Below are positions 1 to 5,464 of a stretch of 6,826 bases of DNA, piece after piece. The notes beneath the pieces are model-generated. The model had not been told where the DNA came from. It did no database searches and was given only the letters and a program-made list of their open reading frames with translations. This DNA comes from Flavobacteriaceae bacterium (lineage in GTDB: Bacteria > Bacteroidota > Bacteroidia > Flavobacteriales > Flavobacteriaceae): NCBI GenBank assembly GCA_020347545.1, contig CP070731.1, positions 285,645 to 292,470 of the forward strand, written 5' to 3'. The position numbers and the translations under genes are program-made. Numbering within the stretch: position 1 is the stretch's first letter; every line of letters begins with the position of its first letter.

Positions 1-1552
1 GGAACAATAACACGAGTCCAATCATGTTAGGAAATACCAATGCAAGTATCATTGCATCCGAGAATTTGATTACCGCATCAAGCGTTGCCGAGGCACCAAC
101 GATCACGAATAAAAGAAACAATAATTTATACAAGATGTCTGCTGTTTTACCTCTTCCAAATAAATATTTCCAAGATTGAAGCCCATAGTAAGACCAGGAA
201 ATCATAGTAGAAAATGCGAAAAGGATGATGGCAATGGTCAGGATATAACTAAAACCTGGCAAAACAGAATCAAAAGCCATTGAGGTAAGGTCTACACCTC
301 CAATGTACTCGCCTGTAGCATTAATTAAAACAGCACTGTTCTGAGAATTTCCATAGTCAAAGGCACCGACGTCCATGTTGAAGAAAATAATCACCAAGGC
401 CGTCATTGTACAAATTACGACCGTATCAATAAATGGTTCAAGCAGTGCCACAACACCTTCACTGGCCGGATATTTTGTTTTTACCGCAGAATGTGCAATT
501 GCAGCAGAACCGGCTCCTGCTTCATTCGAAAAGGCAGCTCTTTGAAAGCCTACAATAATAACACCGAGTACCCCTCCTAAACCAGCCATAGGCGAGAAAG
601 CACCTTGAATAATGAGCTCAAATGCTGCACCTATATGTTGAAAAATCGAAAATATAATGATCAAAGCCGCAAGCACATAGATAATTGCCATGAACGGAAC
701 AATTTTTTCAGTAATCTTCGCAATTCTCTTAATTCCTCCGATGATGACAATTCCTACAAGAATGGCCATAATGATCCCAATGATAAATCCAGACGCTCCA
801 CCGCCTAATCCCAGCATGCTCACAATTTGAACGGCAGCTTGATTGGATTGAAAGGCATTGCCACCTCCAAAGGAAGCCCCTACACATAAAATTGCAAATA
901 TACCAGCCAAAATTTTCCCCAGGACAGCCTTGTTCTGACTTTCCAAACCTCTTTTAAGATAATACATTGGACCACCGTATACAGTACCGTCTTCACCTAC
1001 GTCACGGTACTTTACACCAAGGGTGCACTCTACCATTTTCGTCGACATACCTATTAAACCGCAAACAATCATCCAGAAAGTTGCTCCCGGGCCTCCAACT
1101 GCTATCGCTACTGCCACACCTGCAATATTCCCAAGTCCAACTGTCCCTGACACCGCAGTCGCAAGGGCTTGAAAGTGGCTCACTTCTCCCTCTTGGCTCT
1201 CATCTTTTATCGTATCGACCAAATCACCATCAATGATGTTCAGTTCTGATTTTTCAACACTGTGATGATCTATTTCATCATATTTACCACGTACCGTATT
1301 TATGGCCAGTTTGAATTGGGAAATAGCCGGAAATCCAAAATATATTGTGAACATAGATGCACCAAAAACCAATAAAATCAATACGAACGGAATATTATAT
1401 CCGGCGATCGGGACAGAGGTCAGCACCGTATTTTCCCACCAGGTGGCAATAGGCATGAATTCTTCATTGATCACTTCATCAATCCCTTGTTCTTGAGCAA
1501 TTCCCATAAACGGGCTAAAAATCATCGCAAATAATATTAATTTTTTTAACAT
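1..1552 (-). CDS. Alanine/glycine:cation symporter (AGCS) family protein, 3' end beyond window
   Basis: An open frame of 517 codons starts at ATG 1552 and leaves the window at base 1 without a stop. The protein is a multi-pass inner-membrane carrier expected to import alanine or glycine with Na+. Family hallmarks are visible: the GTVGLGNIAGVA stretch (136-147), GGPGATFWM (153-161), GGPMYY (193-198) and FSNEAGAGSAAIAHS (341-355), with hydrophobic helices throughout. Residues 1-20 look like a signal peptide (two lysines, hydrophobic core, then AQ), followed by a first helix at about 54-73. A hydrophilic, acidic stretch at about 88-125 precedes the conserved core. I recall a similar N-terminal extension in flavobacterial members; many other bacterial members start near the first helix. 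Family members are usually 450-550 residues, so little is missing. No A/G-rich ribosome site is obvious, as is common in Bacteroidota. Family assignment is secure; exact substrate and coupling ion are inferred. Confidence 0.95.
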   Translation of the reverse strand, partial: MLKKLILFAMIFSPFMGIAQEQGIDEVINEEFMPIATWWENTVLTSVPIAGYNIPFVLILLVFGASMFTIYFGFPAISQFKLAINTVRGKYDEIDHHSVEKSELNIIDGDLVDTIKDESQEGEVSHFQALATAVSGTVGLGNIAGVAVAIAVGGPGATFWMIVCGLIGMSTKMVECTLGVKYRDVGEDGTVYGGPMYYLKRGLESQNKAVLGKILAGIFAILCVGASFGGGNAFQSNQAAVQIVSMLGLGGGASGFIIGIIMAILVGIVIIGGIKRIAKITEKIVPFMAIIYVLAALIIIFSIFQHIGAAFELIIQGAFSPMAGLGGVLGVIIVGFQRAAFSNEAGAGSAAIAHSAVKTKYPASEGVVALLEPFIDTVVICTMTALVIIFFNMDVGAFDYGNSQNSAVLINATGEYIGGVDLTSMAFDSVLPGFSYILTIAIILFAFSTMISWSYYGLQSWKYLFGRGKTADILYKLLFLLFVIVGASATLDAVIKFSDAMILALVFPNMIGLVLLF

Positions 1553-1562
1553 AATTGGTTTA

Positions 1563-1590
1563 GGATATTTTGGTTGGGTACGCAATATCC
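1563..1590. repeat. Inverted repeat in the leader of the symporter gene
   Basis: GGATATT at 1563-1569 is the exact reverse complement of AATATCC at 1584-1590, with a 14-base loop. It lies 10 bases upstream of the symporter start codon (1552) on the minus strand, so it would be a short 5' leader stem-loop or an operator. The stem has only two G:C pairs and would be weak as RNA. Its biological role is not established; chance occurrence in AT-rich DNA is possible. Confidence 0.35.
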
Positions 1591-1685
1591 AAAAAATTAT
1601 ATCTTGTCACAAAAAAAATCATTAAAAATGTTGGGAAGCCATACGAATGGAGCTATTTTACCCTACCCATGAAAAGTTGAGATTT

Positions 1686-1736
1686 GACTTTAATTAGAAT
1701 TCATTGATGATACTGTAAATTAAAGAGAATAAAGTC
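1686..1736. repeat. Nested AT-rich inverted repeats upstream of the CoA-binding protein gene
   Basis: Two overlapping dyads are present. CTTTAATT (1688-1695) pairs with AATTAAAG (1718-1725), and GACTTTA (1686-1692) pairs with TAAAGTC (1730-1736). The two structures share their left arm and so would be mutually exclusive. They lie 38-88 bases ahead of the start codon at 1774 in the divergent spacer, a position that would suit an operator or leader structure. Low sequence complexity makes chance a real alternative. No convincing Bacteroidota promoter match was found in this spacer for either flanking gene. Confidence 0.25.
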
Positions 1737-1773
1737 GACCTATTCAAGGAATTTTAATTCAAAAGATAAAAAT

Positions 1774-2133
1774 ATGAAAAAGGTAATCGTGCTTGGGGCT
1801 TCGTTAAATGCTCACAGGTACTCCAATATGGCAATAAAAAAACTGAAAAGGAATAATTATGATGTTTTTGCACTTGGGAAATCCCGGGGGCAGGTAGAGG
1901 GGATAACACTTTTTTCAGACTATAAGAAAATTGAAGAGGTTTATGCGGTTACTGTATATCTGAATGCCTTTAATCAAAAACAGTTTTATGACTATATTAT
2001 TGAATTGAATCCAGAAAAAGTAGTATTCAATCCAGGAGCAGAAAATAAGGAGCTGGAATTGATTCTTGGTGAAAATTCAATCGAATTTGAGCGGGCATGT
2101 TCCCTGGTTCTTTTAAGTTTAAACTCCTTTTAA
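1774..2133 (+). CDS. CoA-binding domain protein (Rossmann fold, CoA_binding_2 type)
   Basis: This 119-residue protein fills one complete CoA-binding domain, resembling the N-terminal nucleotide-binding domain of succinyl-CoA synthetase alpha and the YccU/CoA_binding_2 family. Visible features are the first beta strand and turn VIVLGAS (4-10), the following RYSN (15-18), a second strand ending VFALG (31-35), and the conserved NPGAEN (86-91) before a C-terminal helix with Cys109. Length matches stand-alone family members of about 115-140 residues, so it looks complete. It is probably cytoplasmic, with no signal peptide or membrane segment. The start is preceded by an A-rich stretch (1761-1773), typical of Bacteroidota initiation. 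Its stop codon overlaps the rnz stop codon on the other strand by four-base sharing. The ligand may be CoA or another nucleotide; the physiological role of the family is not defined. Confidence 0.9.
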   Translation: MKKVIVLGASLNAHRYSNMAIKKLKRNNYDVFALGKSRGQVEGITLFSDYKKIEEVYAVTVYLNAFNQKQFYDYIIELNPEKVVFNPGAENKELELILGENSIEFERACSLVLLSLNSF

Positions 2134-3050
2134 TTGCTCAGGGAAATCTCTTTACCAGCCTCAGCCAATTGAGCATTTGGGAATAATTTACCAGCTTCCT
2201 CTAAAAATAGATCAAGAGATGTATACCGGCTTGAATAATGTCCAAGTATCAAATTTTTCACCAATGCATTTTTCGCAATTTTTGCTGCCTGATAAGCTGT
2301 ACTGTGTTTCGTTTTTTCAGCCAGGTGACGATGCTCTTCTAAAAATGTCGCCTCATGATACAGAAGATCTACGCGCTCTATATGTGGTATGATAGCTTCA
2401 AAGTATTCCGTGTCACTGCAATAGGCATAACTCAGTGGTTTTACAGGATCTGATGTAAGTTCCTTATTGGGAATGACGGTGCCATTTTCAAGCTTGTAAT
2501 CTTTCCCGTTTTTAAGATTCTGATAATCGCAGATATCAATTTCTTTGTATTTGGAAATCGCAGCCATATTGAGTTTTCTCGGCTGAGTTTGTTCCCTAAA
2601 AAGAAAACCGTTGGTATAGATTCTATGTTTAAGGGGGATGGTGTGGACCTTGATTCGATCAGTTTCTAAAATTAGCTCACTTTCTTTGCTGCTCAGTTCA
2701 TGAAAGCGCAGGGGAAAATCGATCCAGGATTTGGAAAGTTTCAGTTGTAGCTGAATAATTTCTTTTAAACCTTTAGGACCAAATATATTAAGCTCTGAGT
2801 TTCTGTTCAACAGGCTGAAGGTAGAAATAAGCCCTATAAGCCCAAAAAAATGATCACCGTGCAAATGCGAAATGAAGATATTTTTAATTCTTGAAAATTT
2901 TATCTTGTATTTTCGCAATTGACGCTGTGTTCCCTCTCCACAATCTATCAGACAACATTCATTGTTCATCTCTAAAAACTGAGATGAAGTATATGTTAGA
3001 CTTCTAGGTGTAGCAGAATGACAACCTAATATGGTTAGTCTTAAACTCAT
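2130..3050 (-). CDS. rnz: Ribonuclease Z (tRNA 3'-processing endonuclease)
   Basis: Ribonuclease Z cuts tRNA precursors just after the discriminator base, so that the CCA end can be exposed or added. The 306-residue length is that of the short bacterial form. The metallo-beta-lactamase fold is shown by GEGTQRQL (38-45) and the zinc motif SHLHGDH (61-67; ligands His62, His64, Asp66, His67). The remaining ligands are visible at His142 (LKHRI), Asp213 (CSDTEY) and His271 (GHYSSRY), with the family motifs YHEATF (231-236) and KHST (248-251). The region at about 147-195 should hold the flexible tRNA-binding arm. The ATG overlaps the upstream gene's TGA stop as ATGA, which suggests translational coupling. 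All catalytic residues appear intact. This is the last gene of the pyrR-led run, and no terminator hairpin was seen after it. Confidence 0.97.
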   Translation of the reverse strand: MSLRLTILGCHSATPRSLTYTSSQFLEMNNECCLIDCGEGTQRQLRKYKIKFSRIKNIFISHLHGDHFFGLIGLISTFSLLNRNSELNIFGPKGLKEIIQLQLKLSKSWIDFPLRFHELSSKESELILETDRIKVHTIPLKHRIYTNGFLFREQTQPRKLNMAAISKYKEIDICDYQNLKNGKDYKLENGTVIPNKELTSDPVKPLSYAYCSDTEYFEAIIPHIERVDLLYHEATFLEEHRHLAEKTKHSTAYQAAKIAKNALVKNLILGHYSSRYTSLDLFLEEAGKLFPNAQLAEAGKEISLSN

Positions 3051-3409
3051 TTAATTACCATCCTCTTAGAAACAACTTTTGCTTTGGTCTTTATAGAATA
3101 TATATAAATACCGGACTCCAGTTCATCCCTGTAGAAAGTGATGGAATTATGACCCTTTTTAGCGACCTGCTTTTTCGCGTAAACGGTATTTCCCAACAGA
3201 TCTTTGACAAGAAAATCGATTTCGAATTCTTCATCGGCCTCAAATCTGATACGCGTAGAAACACTAAACGGATTGGGAGATGCCACAACTTCGTGTATCC
3301 CAATCAGAGCATTCTCGAGAATCTCAAGATCCTTAGCATCATCTTCTTGAGCAAGAAGAGCTGTAGAAAAGGTTAATAAAAAAATAATAGAGAGTAGTTT
3401 TTTTACCAT
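3047..3409 (-). CDS. Small secreted protein consisting almost only of a T9SS type A sorting domain
   Basis: The protein has 120 residues. Residues 1-20 form a clear signal peptide (VKK, then a long hydrophobic core ending ALLA before Gln21). From about residue 43 to the end it is a type A C-terminal sorting domain: PNPF (45-48), alternating strands RIRF and FEIDFLVKDLLGNTVY (52-77), GHNSITF (86-92), SGIYIYSI (99-106), and the terminal basic ending KRMVIK (115-120). Such domains direct proteins across the outer membrane through the type IX secretion system and are then usually cleaved off. Here only about 22 acidic residues separate the signal peptide from the domain, so almost no cargo remains. 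The gene starts 9 bases after the STAS-like gene and ends in ATGA overlapping the rnz start. Export is strongly predicted; function is unknown. It could be a remnant of a larger surface protein or a small periplasmic or surface protein in its own right. Confidence 0.85.
   Translation of the reverse strand: MVKKLLSIIFLLTFSTALLAQEDDAKDLEILENALIGIHEVVASPNPFSVSTRIRFEADEEFEIDFLVKDLLGNTVYAKKQVAKKGHNSITFYRDELESGIYIYSIKTKAKVVSKRMVIK
3061..3067 (-). promoter_or_regulatory. Ribosome binding site for rnz inside the sorting-domain gene
   Basis: On the minus strand the sequence AAGAGGA lies 10 bases before the rnz ATG, within the last codons of the upstream gene. It is a good Shine-Dalgarno match in a genome whose other starts here show only A-rich leaders. 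It supports ATG 3050 as the rnz start and suggests that ribosomes can both re-initiate at the ATGA overlap and bind independently. Confidence 0.5.
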
Positions 3410-3418
3410 ATAGTCTGT

Positions 3419-3772
3419 TTAAATTCCTAAATCACGTTCAATATCTTCGATTTCAATTATGTCTTCTGCTTCTTTCAAAGTGGGAACCACTACAATTTCT
3501 TCAGGCACCTGATCAAACTCTATCCCCTTACAAACCAAAACAAAAGATTTATTATTTGATCTTTGAGTTTCGCTTATTGGCGAAAATAAAAAGATTTTAT
3601 TTAAATCAATGTTAATAATATTAGAAAAATCCAATATAAGGTTTATGTTCTTAAAGGTAGCATAATTTTCTTTAAATGTATCGTAAAAATTATCAAAAGC
3701 CTCATCCGAATTTAGGAAATCGTCCTTTTCGGGAAGCAGATGATGATAACTCTCTTTTTTAATGATTTCCAT
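3419..3772 (-). CDS. STAS-like small protein of the rnz neighbourhood
   Basis: This is a 117-residue cytoplasmic protein without a signal peptide or membrane helix. A hydrophobic strand NLILDFSNI (44-52), then SFVLVCKG (76-83) and IVVVPTLKEAEDIIEIEDI (93-111) recall the strand-helix pattern of STAS domains of the anti-sigma-factor antagonist type, in particular the VVPTLxEAxDII segment near the end. The conserved phosphorylatable Ser/Thr of classical SpoIIAA proteins is not evident. From memory, short flavobacterial relatives sit directly upstream of rnz and are sometimes labelled 'ribonuclease Z', but no metal-binding motif is present here, so it is not itself a nuclease. It begins 4 bases after pyrB stops, with a purine-rich AAAAAGAGA ribosome site in the pyrB tail. 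The fold is inferred from pattern only; function is unknown. Confidence 0.75.
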   Translation of the reverse strand: MEIIKKESYHHLLPEKDDFLNSDEAFDNFYDTFKENYATFKNINLILDFSNIINIDLNKIFLFSPISETQRSNNKSFVLVCKGIEFDQVPEEIVVVPTLKEAEDIIEIEDIERDLGI

Positions 3773-3776
3773 ATTT

Positions 3777-4709
3777 TTAATCTCTTTTTATCTGCTGGGC
3801 AAGTAAATAGATCACCGCCATTCGAACGGCAACTCCGTTTTCTACCTGATTGAGAATGATGGATTGTTTGGAATCCGCCACGTCACTCGTAAGTTCAACT
3901 CCCCTGTTAATCGGCCCCGGGTGCATGATCACTATATCTTTATTTATACTGTTCAGGAGGTCTTTGTTGATTCCAAAAAGTTGGGTGTATTCTCTGATCG
4001 ATGGAAAATATTTTACGTCCATTCTTTCATGTTGCACCCTGAGAACATTTGCAACGTCGCACCATTCAAGTGCTGTTCTAAGATCTTTTTCATAACGCAC
4101 TCCAAGTTCTGTGATGAACTTAGGAATCAGCGTCGTAGGCCCGCAAAGCATAACCTCAGCTCCCTGCAGTTTTAAGGCATAAATATTTGAAAGTGCAACT
4201 CTGGAATGCAATATATCCCCTATGATCACCACCTTTTTTCCTTTAACGCCACCGAGTTTCTCTCTTATGGAATACGAATCGAGCAAAGCTTGGGTTGGAT
4301 GCTCGTGTGCCCCGTCACCGGCATTCACTATTTTGGCATTTACATGTTTTGCAAGAAAATCCCCGGCGCCCTCGTTCGGATGCCTCATAACAATAATATC
4401 AACCTTCATCGAAAGTATGTTATTCGCTGTGTCGATAAGGGATTCCCCTTTTTTTACAGAAGATTGAGCCGCAGAAAAATTAATGATATCCGCCGAAAGT
4501 CTTTTTTCAGCCAGTTCGAATGAAAGCTTGGTTCTTGTACTGTTTTCAAAAAATAAATTGGCGATGGTAATATCTCTTAAAGAGGGAACTTTTTTGATAG
4601 GTCTGTTGATAACCTCCTTAAAATGATCGGCTGTATTGAAAATTAAATTTATGTCTTCAAGTTTCAGATGTTTTATCCCAAGTAAATGAGATACACTTAA
4701 TTTCGCCAT
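3777..4709 (-). CDS. pyrB: Aspartate carbamoyltransferase, catalytic subunit
   Basis: The enzyme joins carbamoyl phosphate and L-aspartate to give N-carbamoyl-L-aspartate, the committed step of de novo pyrimidine synthesis, in the cytoplasm. The 310-residue protein shows both family domains. The carbamoyl-phosphate site is FFENSTRTKLSF (53-64, with STRT at 57-60), the mobile-loop lysine lies in SSVKKGES (83-90), and MRHP (108-111) supplies Arg109. HPTQALLD (137-144) is the hinge and carbamoyl-binding motif, VLRVQHER (222-229) supplies the aspartate-contact arginine, and HPGPINRG (263-270) is the C-terminal signature. All key residues appear present and length is normal. No regulatory subunit (pyrI) lies in the window, so the active form may be a catalytic trimer or an assembly encoded elsewhere. 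It follows pyrR by 48 bases and is preceded by an AAGAAA-type ribosome site. Confidence 0.98.
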   Translation of the reverse strand: MAKLSVSHLLGIKHLKLEDINLIFNTADHFKEVINRPIKKVPSLRDITIANLFFENSTRTKLSFELAEKRLSADIINFSAAQSSVKKGESLIDTANNILSMKVDIIVMRHPNEGAGDFLAKHVNAKIVNAGDGAHEHPTQALLDSYSIREKLGGVKGKKVVIIGDILHSRVALSNIYALKLQGAEVMLCGPTTLIPKFITELGVRYEKDLRTALEWCDVANVLRVQHERMDVKYFPSIREYTQLFGINKDLLNSINKDIVIMHPGPINRGVELTSDVADSKQSIILNQVENGVAVRMAVIYLLAQQIKRD

Positions 4710-4757
4710 TTTCTTAGTCGCAATTGAATTTTAATATTCAGTTTTTTATGCTTCACA

Positions 4758-5306
4758 CTATACGGTGTCGGGCCGCACAATACAAACCCTGTCTTTTTGT
4801 TCGTTCTCTTTCCATTCTACCTTAACCTGCTCATCCTTGATCACATCAACCTGTCTACCTTTATAGTCGGGTTGAATCGGAAGGTGCCTGCTGAAACGCC
4901 TGTCAATCAAAACCAGCAATTCGATATTTTTTGGCCTTCCAAAGGCCTGAATAGCCGTCAAGGCCGCTCTGATACTTCTGCCCGAAAACAGCACGTCATC
5001 AATAAAAACAACATTTTTATTATCTACAATGAAATTGATGTTTGTAGTGCTCGCGGACAAGGGGTCCTCTCTTCTTCTAAAATCATCCCTGAAAAAGGTA
5101 ATATCCAGTTGGCCCAGTTTAATATCCTTCACCTGATAATCTTCCTGAAGTATCTTAACCAGTCGGTCAGCAAGATAAACTCCTCTGGGTTGAATTCCTA
5201 TTAAAATGGTATTACTAAAGTCCTGATGATTTTCGATGAGCTGGCAAGCCAAACGATTAAGAATAATTAAGATTTCCTTTTCGTTAAGTAAGGTCTTTCT
5301 GGCCAT
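4758..5306 (-). CDS. pyrR: PyrR-type uracil phosphoribosyltransferase / pyrimidine regulator
   Basis: The 182-residue protein belongs to the PyrR branch of type I phosphoribosyltransferases, which make UMP from uracil and PRPP and, in Bacillus, also bind pyr mRNA to control attenuation. The PRPP-binding motif VVFIDDVLFSGRSIRAAL (98-115) is intact. GIQPRGVYLADRL (37-49) and LDITFFRDDF (67-76) match the PyrR-specific GIxTRGxxLAxRL and DITLYRDDL segments, and LIDRRFSRHLPI corresponds to the DRGHRELPI region. Aligned by eye with B. subtilis PyrR, Thr18 and His22 are Asn17 and Cys21 here, while Arg19 is kept as Arg18; the residues following PDYKGR also differ from the Bacillus TSKSE stretch. The gene heads the pyrR-pyrB unit. 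A standard promoter leaves only a short leader with no room for an antiterminator. The enzymatic role is likely; mRNA binding is doubtful. Confidence 0.93.
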   Translation of the reverse strand: MARKTLLNEKEILIILNRLACQLIENHQDFSNTILIGIQPRGVYLADRLVKILQEDYQVKDIKLGQLDITFFRDDFRRREDPLSASTTNINFIVDNKNVVFIDDVLFSGRSIRAALTAIQAFGRPKNIELLVLIDRRFSRHLPIQPDYKGRQVDVIKDEQVKVEWKENEQKDRVCIVRPDTV

Positions 5307-5334
5307 AGTAGCATTGAAGGCTTTAAATATGAAA

Positions 5335-5365
5335 CAAAGTTACAGTTTTTTTTGTCACAGCACAG
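5335..5365 (-). promoter_or_regulatory. Bacteroidota-type promoter of the pyrR operon
   Basis: On the minus strand TAACTTTG (5342 to 5335) is a perfect match to the Bacteroidota -7 element TAnnTTTG. Twenty bases upstream is TTTCTG (its CTG at 5365-5363), a one-base departure from the -33 TTG. Transcription should begin a few bases downstream, giving a leader of only about 20-28 bases before ATG 5306. Just upstream of the -7 element is a tandem CTGTG CTGTG (5365-5356). The -7 match is directly visible; the -33 assignment is weaker. Confidence 0.5.
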
Positions 5366-5411
5366 AAAATTAAAGGTGTTAATTAAATTGTTAAGAAAAA
5401 TTAAATGCAGA

Positions 5412-5457
5412 TTGTTCATGGGGCGCAATTGATATTAATTTAGTGTTTGTTAAAAAG
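5412..5457 (+). promoter_or_regulatory. Tentative promoter and ribosome site of the TPR gene
   Basis: TTG (5412-5414) and TAATTTAG (5436-5443) are separated by 21 bases and resemble the Bacteroidota -33/-7 pair with one mismatch in the -7 element. An alternative -7 is TAGTGTTTG (5441-5449), which has one base too many. TAAAAAG (5451-5457), 7 bases before ATG 5465, is a plausible A-rich ribosome site. The promoter is weakly supported; the ribosome site is more credible. Confidence 0.25.
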
Positions 5458-5464
5458 CCATTCT

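Larger units (their letters stand above)
2130..5306 (-). other. Probable five-gene operon: pyrR, pyrB, STAS-like, sorting-domain protein, rnz
   Basis: The genes share one strand with gaps of 48, 4 and 9 bases and a final 4-base ATGA overlap. No terminator hairpin with a T-run was seen in any gap. One promoter-like site lies just upstream of pyrR and none convincing lies inside. This mixes pyrimidine enzymes, an RNA-processing enzyme and an exported protein. Co-transcription is inferred from spacing only. Confidence 0.7.

Noticed and set aside
605..1496. Several plus-strand open frames opposite the symporter gene
   Set aside because: They lie inside the conserved AGCS coding region on the other strand, and their translations are low in complexity or Ser/Leu-rich without domain patterns.
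1596..1601. TATAAT on the minus strand as a sigma-70 type -10 box for the symporter gene
   Set aside because: No -35 or -33 element at a suitable distance, and the following T-run does not match TAnnTTTG spacing; Bacteroidota do not normally use TATAAT.
2116..2125. Palindrome AGTTTAAACT at the convergent gene junction as a terminator
   Set aside because: Self-complementary without a loop, all but two pairs are A:T, and it lies in coding sequence without a following T-run.
3850..4523. Overlapping plus-strand open frames opposite pyrB
   Set aside because: Antisense to a fully conserved enzyme; mutually overlapping and without domain features.
4797..5204. Plus-strand open frame of 135 codons opposite pyrR
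   Set aside because: It is wholly antisense to a confident gene, has no recognisable domain and no credible initiation site; it is a reading-frame shadow.
5379..5386. TTAATTAA palindrome in the pyrR/TPR spacer as an operator
   Set aside because: Eight bases of pure A/T in AT-rich DNA are expected by chance, and no second copy was seen.
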